Under the pieces are notes generated by a model, which saw only the letters and a list, made by a program, of their open reading frames with translations, ran no database searches and was not told the DNA's origin. Source: Lentzea alba (GTDB lineage: Bacteria; Actinomycetota; Actinomycetes; Mycobacteriales; Pseudonocardiaceae). From it: DNA of 64,000 nucleotides. Below, in pieces: positions 1 through 7,439 of the stretch. Numbering within the stretch: the first letter of the stretch is position 1; each line of letters opens with the position of its first letter. The position numbers were made by a program, and so were the translations under genes. The stretch lies in NCBI RefSeq assembly GCF_011067745.1, contig NZ_JAAMPJ010000017.1, forward strand, positions 1 to 64,000, written 5' to 3'.

Positions 1-215
1 GGAATATGTCTGGCAATCTGGTATTACTCTCAAAGGAACTACCTCGACGAGGAGGTAATTCATATATTACTGGCTGTGTTTCGGCACGCTGTTGAGTTCT
101 CAAAGAACACGCGCTCACCGCAGTCACGCCAGCTTTTCTGCTGGTTACTTCCGGGGCTTGTGTTGCCAGGCTCGTTCCGGCTTGTTTTCCGGCCCGTGTC
201 GCTCTGACTTGGAGA
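1..215 (-). other. rRNA operon leader, upstream of 16S (16S outside window)
   Basis: Read on the minus strand this is the transcribed leader of an rRNA operon; the 16S gene should start just left of base 1. The motif GTTCTTTGAGAACTCAACAG lies at 89-108, a sequence typically found just before actinobacterial rRNA genes. It belongs to the antitermination/processing region. A hairpin (CCAGC/GCTGG, 129-144) lies upstream of it and could be part of an RNase III processing stem. The 5-60 stretch is AT-richer than the rest of the window, as is usual just before 16S. No rRNA body is visible, so the exact distance to 16S is unknown. Confidence 0.8.
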
Positions 216-245
216 ACATTACATGGGCCGGTTTCGATCTCCAAA
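216..245 (-). promoter_or_regulatory. rRNA operon promoter
   Basis: On the minus strand a -35 box TTTGGA (240-245) is separated by 18 bp from a -10 box TAATGT (216-221). Both resemble housekeeping sigma boxes and sit directly upstream of the rRNA leader. The promoter lies between the leader and the 3' end of the convergent-side gene ending at 257. Other rRNA promoters may exist but were not recognised. Confidence 0.6.
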
Positions 246-256
246 TCGGGGGGCCC

Positions 257-727
257 CTAAGCGCCGGAACCGCCGCTGACCTGCACGTTCTCCACCTGGA
301 AGACCGGATGGCGGTCCGCCTCCGCTTCGAAGGCCGAGACCGGGTCGCCGACCCGTGCGTCGAAGAAAGGCCTAGTCACCGGCTCCTTGCGCACATAAGC
401 GGCCAGCACGGGCGCCGCGACGGCCGCGGAAACCTCCACCAAACGAACCTGACGTGACCTACGTCCCCTTCGCACGACCGCCGTACCGGCTGCCCGTGCG
501 TTGCGCACCCAGTCGCGCACGCCGTACGGCGCGACGAACCACTCCTGCCCGTCATGCAGCATCAGACGGATAGGGATCGTGCGCTCCGCACCACTACGTC
601 GCCCACGTATGGACAGCAGCACGTAGTGGGAAGGCGCGATGCCCAGCGAAACGGCGCGACTGATGACGACGTTGCCGACACGACGCACGAGGTGCTGGCG
701 GTAGGTCTTGGCCACAAGGTCAATCAT
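257..727 (-). CDS. F420-type (deazaflavin-dependent) nitroreductase family protein
   Basis: Protein of 156 aa beginning MIDLVAKTYRQ. It fits the deazaflavin-dependent nitroreductase (Ddn) family: small split-barrel enzymes that use F420H2 to reduce varied substrates. Visible family features are the segment YVLLSIRGRRSG followed by RTIPIRLMLHDGQEWFVAPYG, the usual beta-strand core, and the DWVRNARAAG helix. The open frame extends 30 codons upstream, but that extension is low-complexity and would run into the opposite gene, so the ATG at 727 was chosen. This start codon overlaps the start codon of the divergent lycopene cyclase gene by two bases. The substrate cannot be inferred. Confidence 0.75.
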   Translation of the reverse strand: MIDLVAKTYRQHLVRRVGNVVISRAVSLGIAPSHYVLLSIRGRRSGAERTIPIRLMLHDGQEWFVAPYGVRDWVRNARAAGTAVVRRGRRSRQVRLVEVSAAVAAPVLAAYVRKEPVTRPFFDARVGDPVSAFEAEADRHPVFQVENVQVSGGSGA

Positions 728-1694
728 GGACCCTGTGGAGTTCGACGTGGTGGTGATTGGCGGAGGTCCGGCCGGCCGTGCGCTCGCACGCGCGTGTGCG
801 CAGGAGGGCCTCCACACGGCGATCGTCGACCGTCACCCGCACCGTGTGTGGACGGCGACCTACGGCGCGTGGGCCGACGAGCTCCCACCAGACACACCGG
901 TGGCCGCCACAAGCTCAGTGGTCCGCGCCTACGCGCGCGAGGAGCACCTGATCCCACGCACCTATGTCGTACTCGACAACGCACGACTCCATGAGCTGCC
1001 TCAGGACGTGACAGTGCTCCGCGAACCAAGGGCAGCGCGCTACACGTTCAACGCCACAGGCGCACGCAAGGGCCGTGCTGAACAAACGGCCGTAGGCACC
1101 GTCATCGAGTCGAACGACACCGAGACCACGCTGATGGACTGGCGCAACGGCGACACGTTCCTCTACAGAGTCCCGCTCGGCCACAACAAGGTCCTGGTAG
1201 AGGAGACCTGTCTGGCCAGACGCCCCGGCATGCCGCTCAGCGAGCTCCGCGCGAGGCTCCACACACGGCTAGAAGCAGGCCAACAGGAAGAACGCGTCCG
1301 CTTCCCCTTGGACGCACCACGCCAGAAGGACCTCGCATTCGGCGCGGCGGCCGGCTTCATCCACCCCGCGACCGGCTACAGCGTGGCCACTTCGCTGGCC
1401 CTCGCCCCGAAGGTCGCCCAGGCCGTCAAGGCCGGCGAGAACCCGAAGCACGTCATCTGGTCCCGCAAGGCGCGCATCGTGCACGGCCTCAGGCGGTTCG
1501 GCCTCGAAGCACTGCTCCGCCTGGACGCCGCCGAGACCAGGGACTTCTTCGAGCTCTTCTTCCGGCTCCCGCCCGAACTGCAGCGCGCTTACCTGTCCGG
1601 ACGGGAGGACGTGCGCGGTACGACGGCCGCGATGGTGGAACTCTTCCGCGCGGCACCGTGGCGGCTTCGCGCCAACCTGGTGAACACCTGGTGA
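726..1694 (+). CDS. crtY: lycopene cyclase (CrtY/CrtL-like), compact
   Basis: FAD-dependent lycopene beta-cyclase-like protein, 322 aa. It would cyclise the ends of lycopene in carotenoid synthesis. An N-terminal dinucleotide-binding motif VVVIGGGPAGRALA is followed by the family segments WTATYGAWADELP, FNATGARKGRAEQTAVG, MDWRNGDTFLYRVPLG, VLVEETCLARRPG and FGAAAGFIHPATGYSVA. Family members are usually nearer 380-410 aa; the gap lies between the YVVLDNARLHE segment and FNATG, where the second FAD-binding strands are normally longer. A frame start at 708 exists, but the ATG at 726 matches the family N-terminus. No other carotenoid gene is in the window, so the pathway context is missing. Confidence 0.8.
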   Translation: MDPVEFDVVVIGGGPAGRALARACAQEGLHTAIVDRHPHRVWTATYGAWADELPPDTPVAATSSVVRAYAREEHLIPRTYVVLDNARLHELPQDVTVLREPRAARYTFNATGARKGRAEQTAVGTVIESNDTETTLMDWRNGDTFLYRVPLGHNKVLVEETCLARRPGMPLSELRARLHTRLEAGQQEERVRFPLDAPRQKDLAFGAAAGFIHPATGYSVATSLALAPKVAQAVKAGENPKHVIWSRKARIVHGLRRFGLEALLRLDAAETRDFFELFFRLPPELQRAYLSGREDVRGTTAAMVELFRAAPWRLRANLVNTW

Positions 1695-1737
1695 ACCCTC
1701 TTGGAGCTGGTCGTTCTCACCGGCACGATCTCCAGAC

Positions 1738-3414
1738 GTGCCCGCATTGCTGGATGACGTCAGGTTCGCCTTCCAGCCGCTGTTCAACCTGAACACCGGG
1801 GGCGTCGTCGCGGTGGAGGCTCTGGCCCGGCCGCACGACGGCAGCGTGCAGGATCTGCTCCAGGCCGCCTTCCAGGCCGGTCTGCTGACCAACGCCGACG
1901 TCGGACTCGCCTGCCGCGCCATTCGGTCCGCGGCCGACTTCGACCTCATGCTGCCGTTGCACGTCAACCTGCTCGCGATCACGGTCGCGGACAAGCCCGA
2001 GATCATGAGTCCGCTCTACGGCGCGCTGCGGGACACCGGCCGGTCGCCCGACAGCATCGTCATCGAGGTCGGCGAGCCGTACTCACGGGCCAATCGCGCG
2101 CGTCTCGCCCGTGGAATGCAGACGTTGCGGAACAACGGCTTCCGCATCGCGCTCGACTGCGTGGGCGAGGGCGACGTGCCGCTGGGGCTGCTGACCAGCG
2201 CGAGTCCGGACTACATCAAGCTCGACCGCGAGATCGTCCGGACGTTGCCGGGTGACGCCGCGCGGGGTGCGTTGGTGAAGTCGTTGGTGCATCTCGGCGA
2301 GTACACGGGCGGTCAGGTCGTGGCCGAAGGTGTGGAGACCGAGGCCGAGCTGACCTACCTGCGCAAACTGGGTGTGGGACACGCGCAGGGCAACATGCTC
2401 GCGCCGCCGCAGCGCAGGCCGGCGGTCAACGCCCGCATCGCGCCTGAGGCGGTCACGGAGACCGGTGAGATCCGGCGCAGCAACACGGGCCCTCGGATCA
2501 CGGCTTTCCTGCATCCCGCCACGACGTTGCCCGAACACGCCACGAGCGAGAACGTGCGTGAGGTGTTCTCCACCCAGCCGTCGGTCACCGGTGTCGTGCT
2601 CATCGACGACGAGGGACGCCCTAAGTGGTCGGTGGACCGCAACCGGTTCCTGCTCGCGGTCACCGGGCCGTACGGGCACGCGTTGCACGCCAAGAGAGAA
2701 GCCGCACGGCTCGCGGACAAGCCGCACATCATCGGGGCCGAGTCGTCCGCGCTCGAACTGCTCGACTTGGTGGCGCACGCGAACCGTGAGCGCACCAACG
2801 ACGACCTCATCGTCGTGGACCACAACGAGCGGTGCATGGGTGTTGTGCGCGTTGCGGACGTTGTGCGAGGCGTCGCCGAGCTCAAGGTGGAACAGGCGGC
2901 GGCACTGAGCCCGCTCACCCGGCTGCCCGGCAGCGACGCGATCGCGAAGGAGGTCGACCGGCGCATCGAGGCCGCCGAGATCTTCGTGGTGTCCTGGCTG
3001 GACGTCGACAGCTTCAAGCTGGTGAACGACACGGTCGGGTTCGCGGCTGGCGACGATCTGATCCGCGAGATCGGGCACGACCTGGCGGATCTCGCGCACA
3101 CGTTCCCCGGTGTGCAGGTCGGGCACGTGGGCGGGGACGACTTCCTCATCCTCGCCGGGCTCGACGAAACGGTACCGCTCAGTGCTCGTTTGCTCGACAA
3201 GCCGTACACGGCGGAGGGACGACACATCACCCTCTCTCTTGCGACCCTTATCTGTGCCCCGGGGTCAGTCGGGTCGTATCGCGAGGTGTCCCGGTTGCTG
3301 GCACCAGTGAAGGAACACGCGAAGTCGCTCGCCGGGTCGAGCTGGGTCATGGGCCGGCCGGGCAGCGAACGTCGCGATGTGCTGCGTGGTGTCGCGCAAC
3401 GCGCGGTGAGTTGA
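1738..3414 (+). CDS. EAL-CBS-GGDEF cyclic-di-GMP type protein with degenerate motifs
   Basis: 558 aa, GTG start, no membrane segment, so probably cytosolic. Domain order is EAL (about 1-240), a CBS-like pair (about 250-380) and GGDEF (about 390-545). The EAL domain keeps VEALARP, IVIEVGE, YIKLDREIV and VVAEGVETEAEL. The usual DD metal pair reads D140-C141 (LDCVGEGD), so phosphodiesterase activity is doubtful. The GGDEF signature reads GGDDF (465-469), and no RxxD inhibitory site is seen five residues upstream. The protein may be a sensor of c-di-GMP or of a CBS ligand rather than a full enzyme. It follows crtY by 43 bp on the same strand and may be cotranscribed with it. Confidence 0.82.
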   Translation: MPALLDDVRFAFQPLFNLNTGGVVAVEALARPHDGSVQDLLQAAFQAGLLTNADVGLACRAIRSAADFDLMLPLHVNLLAITVADKPEIMSPLYGALRDTGRSPDSIVIEVGEPYSRANRARLARGMQTLRNNGFRIALDCVGEGDVPLGLLTSASPDYIKLDREIVRTLPGDAARGALVKSLVHLGEYTGGQVVAEGVETEAELTYLRKLGVGHAQGNMLAPPQRRPAVNARIAPEAVTETGEIRRSNTGPRITAFLHPATTLPEHATSENVREVFSTQPSVTGVVLIDDEGRPKWSVDRNRFLLAVTGPYGHALHAKREAARLADKPHIIGAESSALELLDLVAHANRERTNDDLIVVDHNERCMGVVRVADVVRGVAELKVEQAAALSPLTRLPGSDAIAKEVDRRIEAAEIFVVSWLDVDSFKLVNDTVGFAAGDDLIREIGHDLADLAHTFPGVQVGHVGGDDFLILAGLDETVPLSARLLDKPYTAEGRHITLSLATLICAPGSVGSYREVSRLLAPVKEHAKSLAGSSWVMGRPGSERRDVLRGVAQRAVS

Positions 3415-3497
3415 CAAGTACAACCCAAACGCATCCTGTGCGACGACCTGATCACTCATAGCATCGAGGTCGCTACTCAGCGCACAGGAGGTCCGGC

Positions 3498-4634
3498 GTG
3501 CAGGTCGGCAGCAGAACTCAATCGGTACCCGCGCAACGCATGAGCATGGACGCCCTCCTCACCGTTGGAGTGGAAGAAGAATTCGTCCTCGTCGAAGCCT
3601 CCACCGGGCATTTGGCCAACCGGGCCAACGAAGTGCTCGCCGGCGCCGACCGCTTCCAGGTCGACCTGCAACCGGAAATCGCGCAGTACCAGGTGGAATC
3701 GGCCAGCGGCATCTGTACCGACATGGGTGAGCTGCGCGACGAGCTCGCCGTCGCGCGCCGGGCGTTGATCGAACGGGCCGCGCGCCACGACGCCAGGCTC
3801 GCCGCGACCGGAACGCCAGTGCTGGGCCTGACGATGCCGACGCCGTTGACGAACTCCCCGCGCTACCACCGGATGGCGCAGGAGATGGGGGCGCTCACCA
3901 ACGACCTCGCGATCTGCGGTTGCCACGTGCACGTCGGGCTCCCGGACGACGAGTCGAAGATCTTCGTGAGCAACCACCTGCGGCCGTGGTTGCCGACCCT
4001 GCTGGCACTCGGCGCGAACTCGCCGTACTGGCTGGACGGCGACACGGGCTACGCGAGCTGGCGCTACGTCGTCTGGAATCGTTGGCCCACTTCGGGTGCG
4101 CCACCGCACTTCGAGTCGGCGGCCGAGTACTACGCGGCGCGGGAGGAGATCGTCGCGAGCGGCGCGGCGATGGACGCCGGGATGCTCTACTGGGACGTCC
4201 GGCTCTCCGCCCGCCACCCCACGCTCGAACTGCGGGTGTCCGACGTCGCGCCGACGGTCGAGGAGGCCGTTCTGATGGCGGCGCTGGTGCGCGCGATCGC
4301 CGCCACCGCGCTGAGTTCCGGTGCCGCACCCGTGCACGTCCCTCCGCACCTGCTGAAGGTCGCGCTGTGGCGGGCCGCGCGCGACGGCCTGGCGGGCTTC
4401 GGCATCGACCCGGTCACCGGTGCGCCCACGCCCGCGTCCACGATCGCCGCGTCGTTGTTGCGGTGGGTGCGGCCGATGCTGGAGTTCGCCGGCGACTACG
4501 AGATGGTGACCGACGGGATCGACAGGTTGCTGCTCGACGGCACGGGTGCGGCACGGCAGCGCAGGGCGTTCGCGCGGCGCGGCAGGTTGGACGACGTCGT
4601 GGGATTCCTGGTGGCACAGACTGCTCCGGTCTGA
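3498..4634 (+). CDS. carboxylate-amine ligase, GCS2/YbdK family
   Basis: 378 aa with the GCS2 fold typical of glutamate-cysteine ligase type 2/YbdK. These enzymes use ATP to join a carboxylate (glutamate-like) to an amine. Family marks are TVGVEEEFVLVE near the start, YQVESASGIC, CGCHVHVGLPD and ARHPTLELRVSD. The GTG at 3498 is preceded at good spacing by an AGGAGG Shine-Dalgarno, so it was preferred to the later ATGs. Actinobacteria make mycothiol rather than glutathione, so true gamma-glutamylcysteine synthesis is unlikely and the real substrate is unknown. It stands alone between the c-di-GMP protein and the methyltransferase. Confidence 0.82.
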   Translation: MQVGSRTQSVPAQRMSMDALLTVGVEEEFVLVEASTGHLANRANEVLAGADRFQVDLQPEIAQYQVESASGICTDMGELRDELAVARRALIERAARHDARLAATGTPVLGLTMPTPLTNSPRYHRMAQEMGALTNDLAICGCHVHVGLPDDESKIFVSNHLRPWLPTLLALGANSPYWLDGDTGYASWRYVVWNRWPTSGAPPHFESAAEYYAAREEIVASGAAMDAGMLYWDVRLSARHPTLELRVSDVAPTVEEAVLMAALVRAIAATALSSGAAPVHVPPHLLKVALWRAARDGLAGFGIDPVTGAPTPASTIAASLLRWVRPMLEFAGDYEMVTDGIDRLLLDGTGAARQRRAFARRGRLDDVVGFLVAQTAPV

Positions 4635-4720
4635 GATCCATTCGAGTGCTATTCATCCGATCAGGTACACATTTGGTCGGCTTGGTGTGCGTCCAAGCCC
4701 TCATCCGGTAGTTAGTCCCC

Positions 4721-5521
4721 GTGGCCACCCCCATCTGGGCACCGGGAGTGAACGGCCCGGACAAACCCAACACCGCACGCGTCAGGGACTACTGGCTCGG
4801 CGGCACCCACAACACGGAGGCCGACCAGGAACTGGCGGCCCACCTCGTGTCCGCGGCACCGCACCTGCCGTACCTGTGCCGCACGCACCGCGCGTTCCTC
4901 GGCAGGCTCGTGAAAAGACTGACCGCGCTGGGCGTGCGGCAGTTCATCGACCTCGGCTCCGGCCTGCCCACCACGGGCAACGTGCACCTCGTCGCCCCCG
5001 ACGCGCGCGTGGTGTACGTGGAGATCGACCCGGCGGTGGCGAGCGAGGGCCGCGAGATCGTCGCGGGCAACCCGAACGTCTCGTACCTGTGCGCGGATCT
5101 CGCCCAGCCCGAGAAGGTGCTGGAGTCGCCGGAGGTGCGCCGGACGCTGGACCTGTCCGAGCCGGTCGCCGTGCTGGTGCTGGACGTGCTGCACTTCGTC
5201 CCGGACGGCGCGGAGCCGCACAAGATGCTGGCGAAGTACATGGCCGCGTTGGCGCCCGGCAGCTACCTCGGGCTCTCGCACACCTGCCGCGACCCGTTCA
5301 TGCTGGCCGCCGTCGGGCTTTTCGGCTCGATGTACGAAGACCAGCCGTTGCCCACCTTCACGTTCCGGTACCCGGAGCAGGTCGTGCAGTTCTTCGACGG
5401 TATGGAGGTACTGGCGCCGGGTGTCGTGCCGATTCCGTTGTGGGAACCGGATCCTGAAGAGGACCAGGACCGCAATCCGGAGAACTTCCAGGGATGCGGC
5501 GGTTTGGCGCGCAAACCCTAA
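4721..5521 (+). CDS. SAM-dependent methyltransferase, DUF574/Methyltransf_19 family
   Basis: 266 aa, GTG start. The N-terminus ARVRDYWLGGTHN is diagnostic of the actinobacterial DUF574 methyltransferase family. It is followed by the SAM-binding motif FIDLGSGLPT and the acidic strand VVYVEIDPAV. These paralogues are numerous in Streptomyces and Pseudonocardiaceae and often lie near conservons, but their substrates are unknown. The gene ends tail to tail with the UbiA-type gene; the two stop codons overlap by three bases, leaving no room for a terminator between them. Confidence 0.85.
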   Translation: MATPIWAPGVNGPDKPNTARVRDYWLGGTHNTEADQELAAHLVSAAPHLPYLCRTHRAFLGRLVKRLTALGVRQFIDLGSGLPTTGNVHLVAPDARVVYVEIDPAVASEGREIVAGNPNVSYLCADLAQPEKVLESPEVRRTLDLSEPVAVLVLDVLHFVPDGAEPHKMLAKYMAALAPGSYLGLSHTCRDPFMLAAVGLFGSMYEDQPLPTFTFRYPEQVVQFFDGMEVLAPGVVPIPLWEPDPEEDQDRNPENFQGCGGLARKP

Positions 5522-6348
5522 GCGAGCAAAGGGATAGCGGCCAGCACGATCGTCGACGCGACGGCCATCGACATGCCGTAACGCAACTGCTTCCTGGCCG
5601 TCGGCAGGTCGCGCGCCAGCAGGAAGGCCGAGCACGCCACCACGCCGACAGCCGCCCAGAACGGCCCGAACCTGAACCACAACCCGCCGCCGACGAGCAG
5701 CAGCCCGCCCACCGTCAGCTGCGTCGTCGCGTTGACCGCATGTCTGATGCCGTAAAGGACCGCGGGCGTTCTGGACCCGACGCGGGCGTCACCGACGCGG
5801 TCCGGCACGGCCCACCAGAGCGCTCTGCCGGTCGCGAGAGCGGCGACACCGGAGAACACCAGCCACACCGCCGGGTCCGGCTGTCCCCCGGCCGCCGCGT
5901 AGGCGGTGACGCTCGGCAACAGCCCGGCGGCGATCGCCAGCACCACCGGACCTGAGTAGCCACGCCGTTTCAACCTGATCGGTTCGAGGTTGTACGCCAG
6001 GTACAGCACCAGGATCAGCCCGACCCCGGCCGCCACCCGCCACGACACCGCGATCGCCAGCGCCTCGGCGAAAATCATCTCGAAGATCGCCAGCGCGAGG
6101 ACCTTGTTCGCGCCGATCTCCTGCACCGCCTGCGCCAGATGCCGTTTCTCCGCGGTGTGGATGTCGTTGCGGAGGTCGGCGTAGGCGTTGAGCGGGTTGC
6201 CGGAGATGATCGCGACGAAGTTCGCCAGCACCGCGATCACCACGGCCAGGTCGAATCTCGTCGCGTAGCAGGCACCCCACGCGGCGCAGCACGCGTAGTG
6301 CACGCCGAAGGGGTGTTCCAGGCGGTGGAGGTAGGTCAGCGCCGGCAC
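5518..6348 (-). CDS. UbiA-superfamily prenyltransferase or UbiA-type terpene synthase
   Basis: 276 aa integral membrane protein with about seven to nine hydrophobic helices. The first Asp-rich motif is N54-AYA-D58-LRN-D62 (NxxxDxxxD). The second is D183-RVG-D187, followed by ARVGSRTPAVLYG. Both are the Mg-diphosphate binding sites of the UbiA superfamily. The frame is open far upstream, but that part overlaps the P450 gene; a GTG at 6348, 13 bp inside the P450 3' end, gives a family-length protein and implies coupling. It ends the operon class II cyclase - P450 - UbiA. It may attach a prenyl group to an acceptor, or act as the missing class I step, as UbiA-type diterpene synthases do in platensimycin-type pathways. 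Confidence 0.78.
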   Translation of the reverse strand: MPALTYLHRLEHPFGVHYACCAAWGACYATRFDLAVVIAVLANFVAIISGNPLNAYADLRNDIHTAEKRHLAQAVQEIGANKVLALAIFEMIFAEALAIAVSWRVAAGVGLILVLYLAYNLEPIRLKRRGYSGPVVLAIAAGLLPSVTAYAAAGGQPDPAVWLVFSGVAALATGRALWWAVPDRVGDARVGSRTPAVLYGIRHAVNATTQLTVGGLLLVGGGLWFRFGPFWAAVGVVACSAFLLARDLPTARKQLRYGMSMAVASTIVLAAIPLLA

Positions 6349-7439
6349 GTGGCCACCATCGCGAGGCTCGGCGGCGGCGCCATCGCGGCGCCCCGCAACT
6401 GGGGTGAGCGGGGGTTCGGGATGCTGAGCCGGATCCGCCGGTGCCGCAGCAGGGCGGTCACGATCATCCGGATCTCGGTGAGCGCCAGGTCTTTGCCGGG
6501 GCAGTGCCGCACTCCCCCGCCGAACGGGAAGAACGCGCCCGGCGGCGGTGAGGTCCTGGCCGGGTCGAACACGTGCGGGTGCGGATAGGTCGCGGCGCGG
6601 CGGTGGGCGAGGTAGATGCTCGGGGTGATCACCATGCCGTCCTCGCTCATCCGGTTTCCGGCGAGCGTCGCGGGTGGGGACAGCCGCAGCGACTCCATGA
6701 TCGTGGCGTCGAGCAGGTCGCCGTCGTCCACGAGCCGCTCGGCCAGGCCGGGGGTGCGGTCGATCCAGAACACCGTCCAGGCGGTGGCGGAGGCCGTGGT
6801 TTCGTGGCCCGCGAACAGAAGTGAGACGACCTGGTCCCGCAGGTCTTCCGGGGGCAGGCAGGCGGCCAGCGAGGGTGGTTCGGCGGTGCGGGCGCGGTGC
6901 AGGAGTCTTCGGTCGAGCTCCGGGTCGGATCTGGTGGCGCCGGGGGTGAGACAGCGGTGCGCGAGGGTCCGGACGCGGCTGCCGAGACGGCAGTCGAGCC
7001 AGCGGGTGAACGCCGTGAGCAGCTCGTCGTCGTCCACGCCGAAGACGATGCGGCCGATGATCCTGAGCGTGAGCTTTCTGGACCACGCGGCGAGCCCCAC
7101 CGGGTCACCGCTCGGCAGTTCGGCGATCGAGCGTTCGACCATCTCCTCGATGAGCGCCTGATATCTGTTGCCGCGCAACACGGGTGCGAGCGTGCGGCGG
7201 TACGCGGCGTGCTCGGCGCCGTCGAGCCACAGCACGGAACGGTCGCCCAGCAACGCGCTCAGCGTGCGGCTCGGCGGGTGCCGCAGGACGCGGTCCTGGC
7301 GGAACAGCGCGGCCATCACGTCCGGGTGCCAGACGAGCCAGCGCCGGTCCCGCAGCTTGACCAGGCCGTCCTCGATGTCCTCCACCGAGTCGAGGAAGGG
7401 GATCAGCCGCAGGGCGAACCTCAGCTCGGTGCGGTTCAT
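6336..7439 (-). CDS. cytochrome P450
   Basis: 367 aa soluble bacterial P450, a haem monooxygenase probably oxidising the terpenoid made by its operon partners. Key marks are the I-helix AGHETTAS, the ESLRLSPP ExxR motif, and the haem loop FPFGGGVRHCPGKD with Cys313 as ligand. The length is slightly below the usual 400 aa. A frame start five codons upstream exists, but ATG 7439 overlaps the stop of the upstream cyclase as ATGA and gives MNRTELRFAL, so coupling decides the start. No ferredoxin or reductase gene lies nearby, so electron partners must come from elsewhere. Confidence 0.9.
   Translation of the reverse strand: MNRTELRFALRLIPFLDSVEDIEDGLVKLRDRRWLVWHPDVMAALFRQDRVLRHPPSRTLSALLGDRSVLWLDGAEHAAYRRTLAPVLRGNRYQALIEEMVERSIAELPSGDPVGLAAWSRKLTLRIIGRIVFGVDDDELLTAFTRWLDCRLGSRVRTLAHRCLTPGATRSDPELDRRLLHRARTAEPPSLAACLPPEDLRDQVVSLLFAGHETTASATAWTVFWIDRTPGLAERLVDDGDLLDATIMESLRLSPPATLAGNRMSEDGMVITPSIYLAHRRAATYPHPHVFDPARTSPPPGAFFPFGGGVRHCPGKDLALTEIRMIVTALLRHRRIRLSIPNPRSPQLRGAAMAPPPSLAMVATCRR

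Noticed and set aside
6349..7086. 5' extension of the UbiA frame giving a 522-aa protein
   Set aside because: The extension is Arg/Pro-rich shadow of the P450 gene on the same strand; a coupled GTG at 6348 gives a family-length enzyme.
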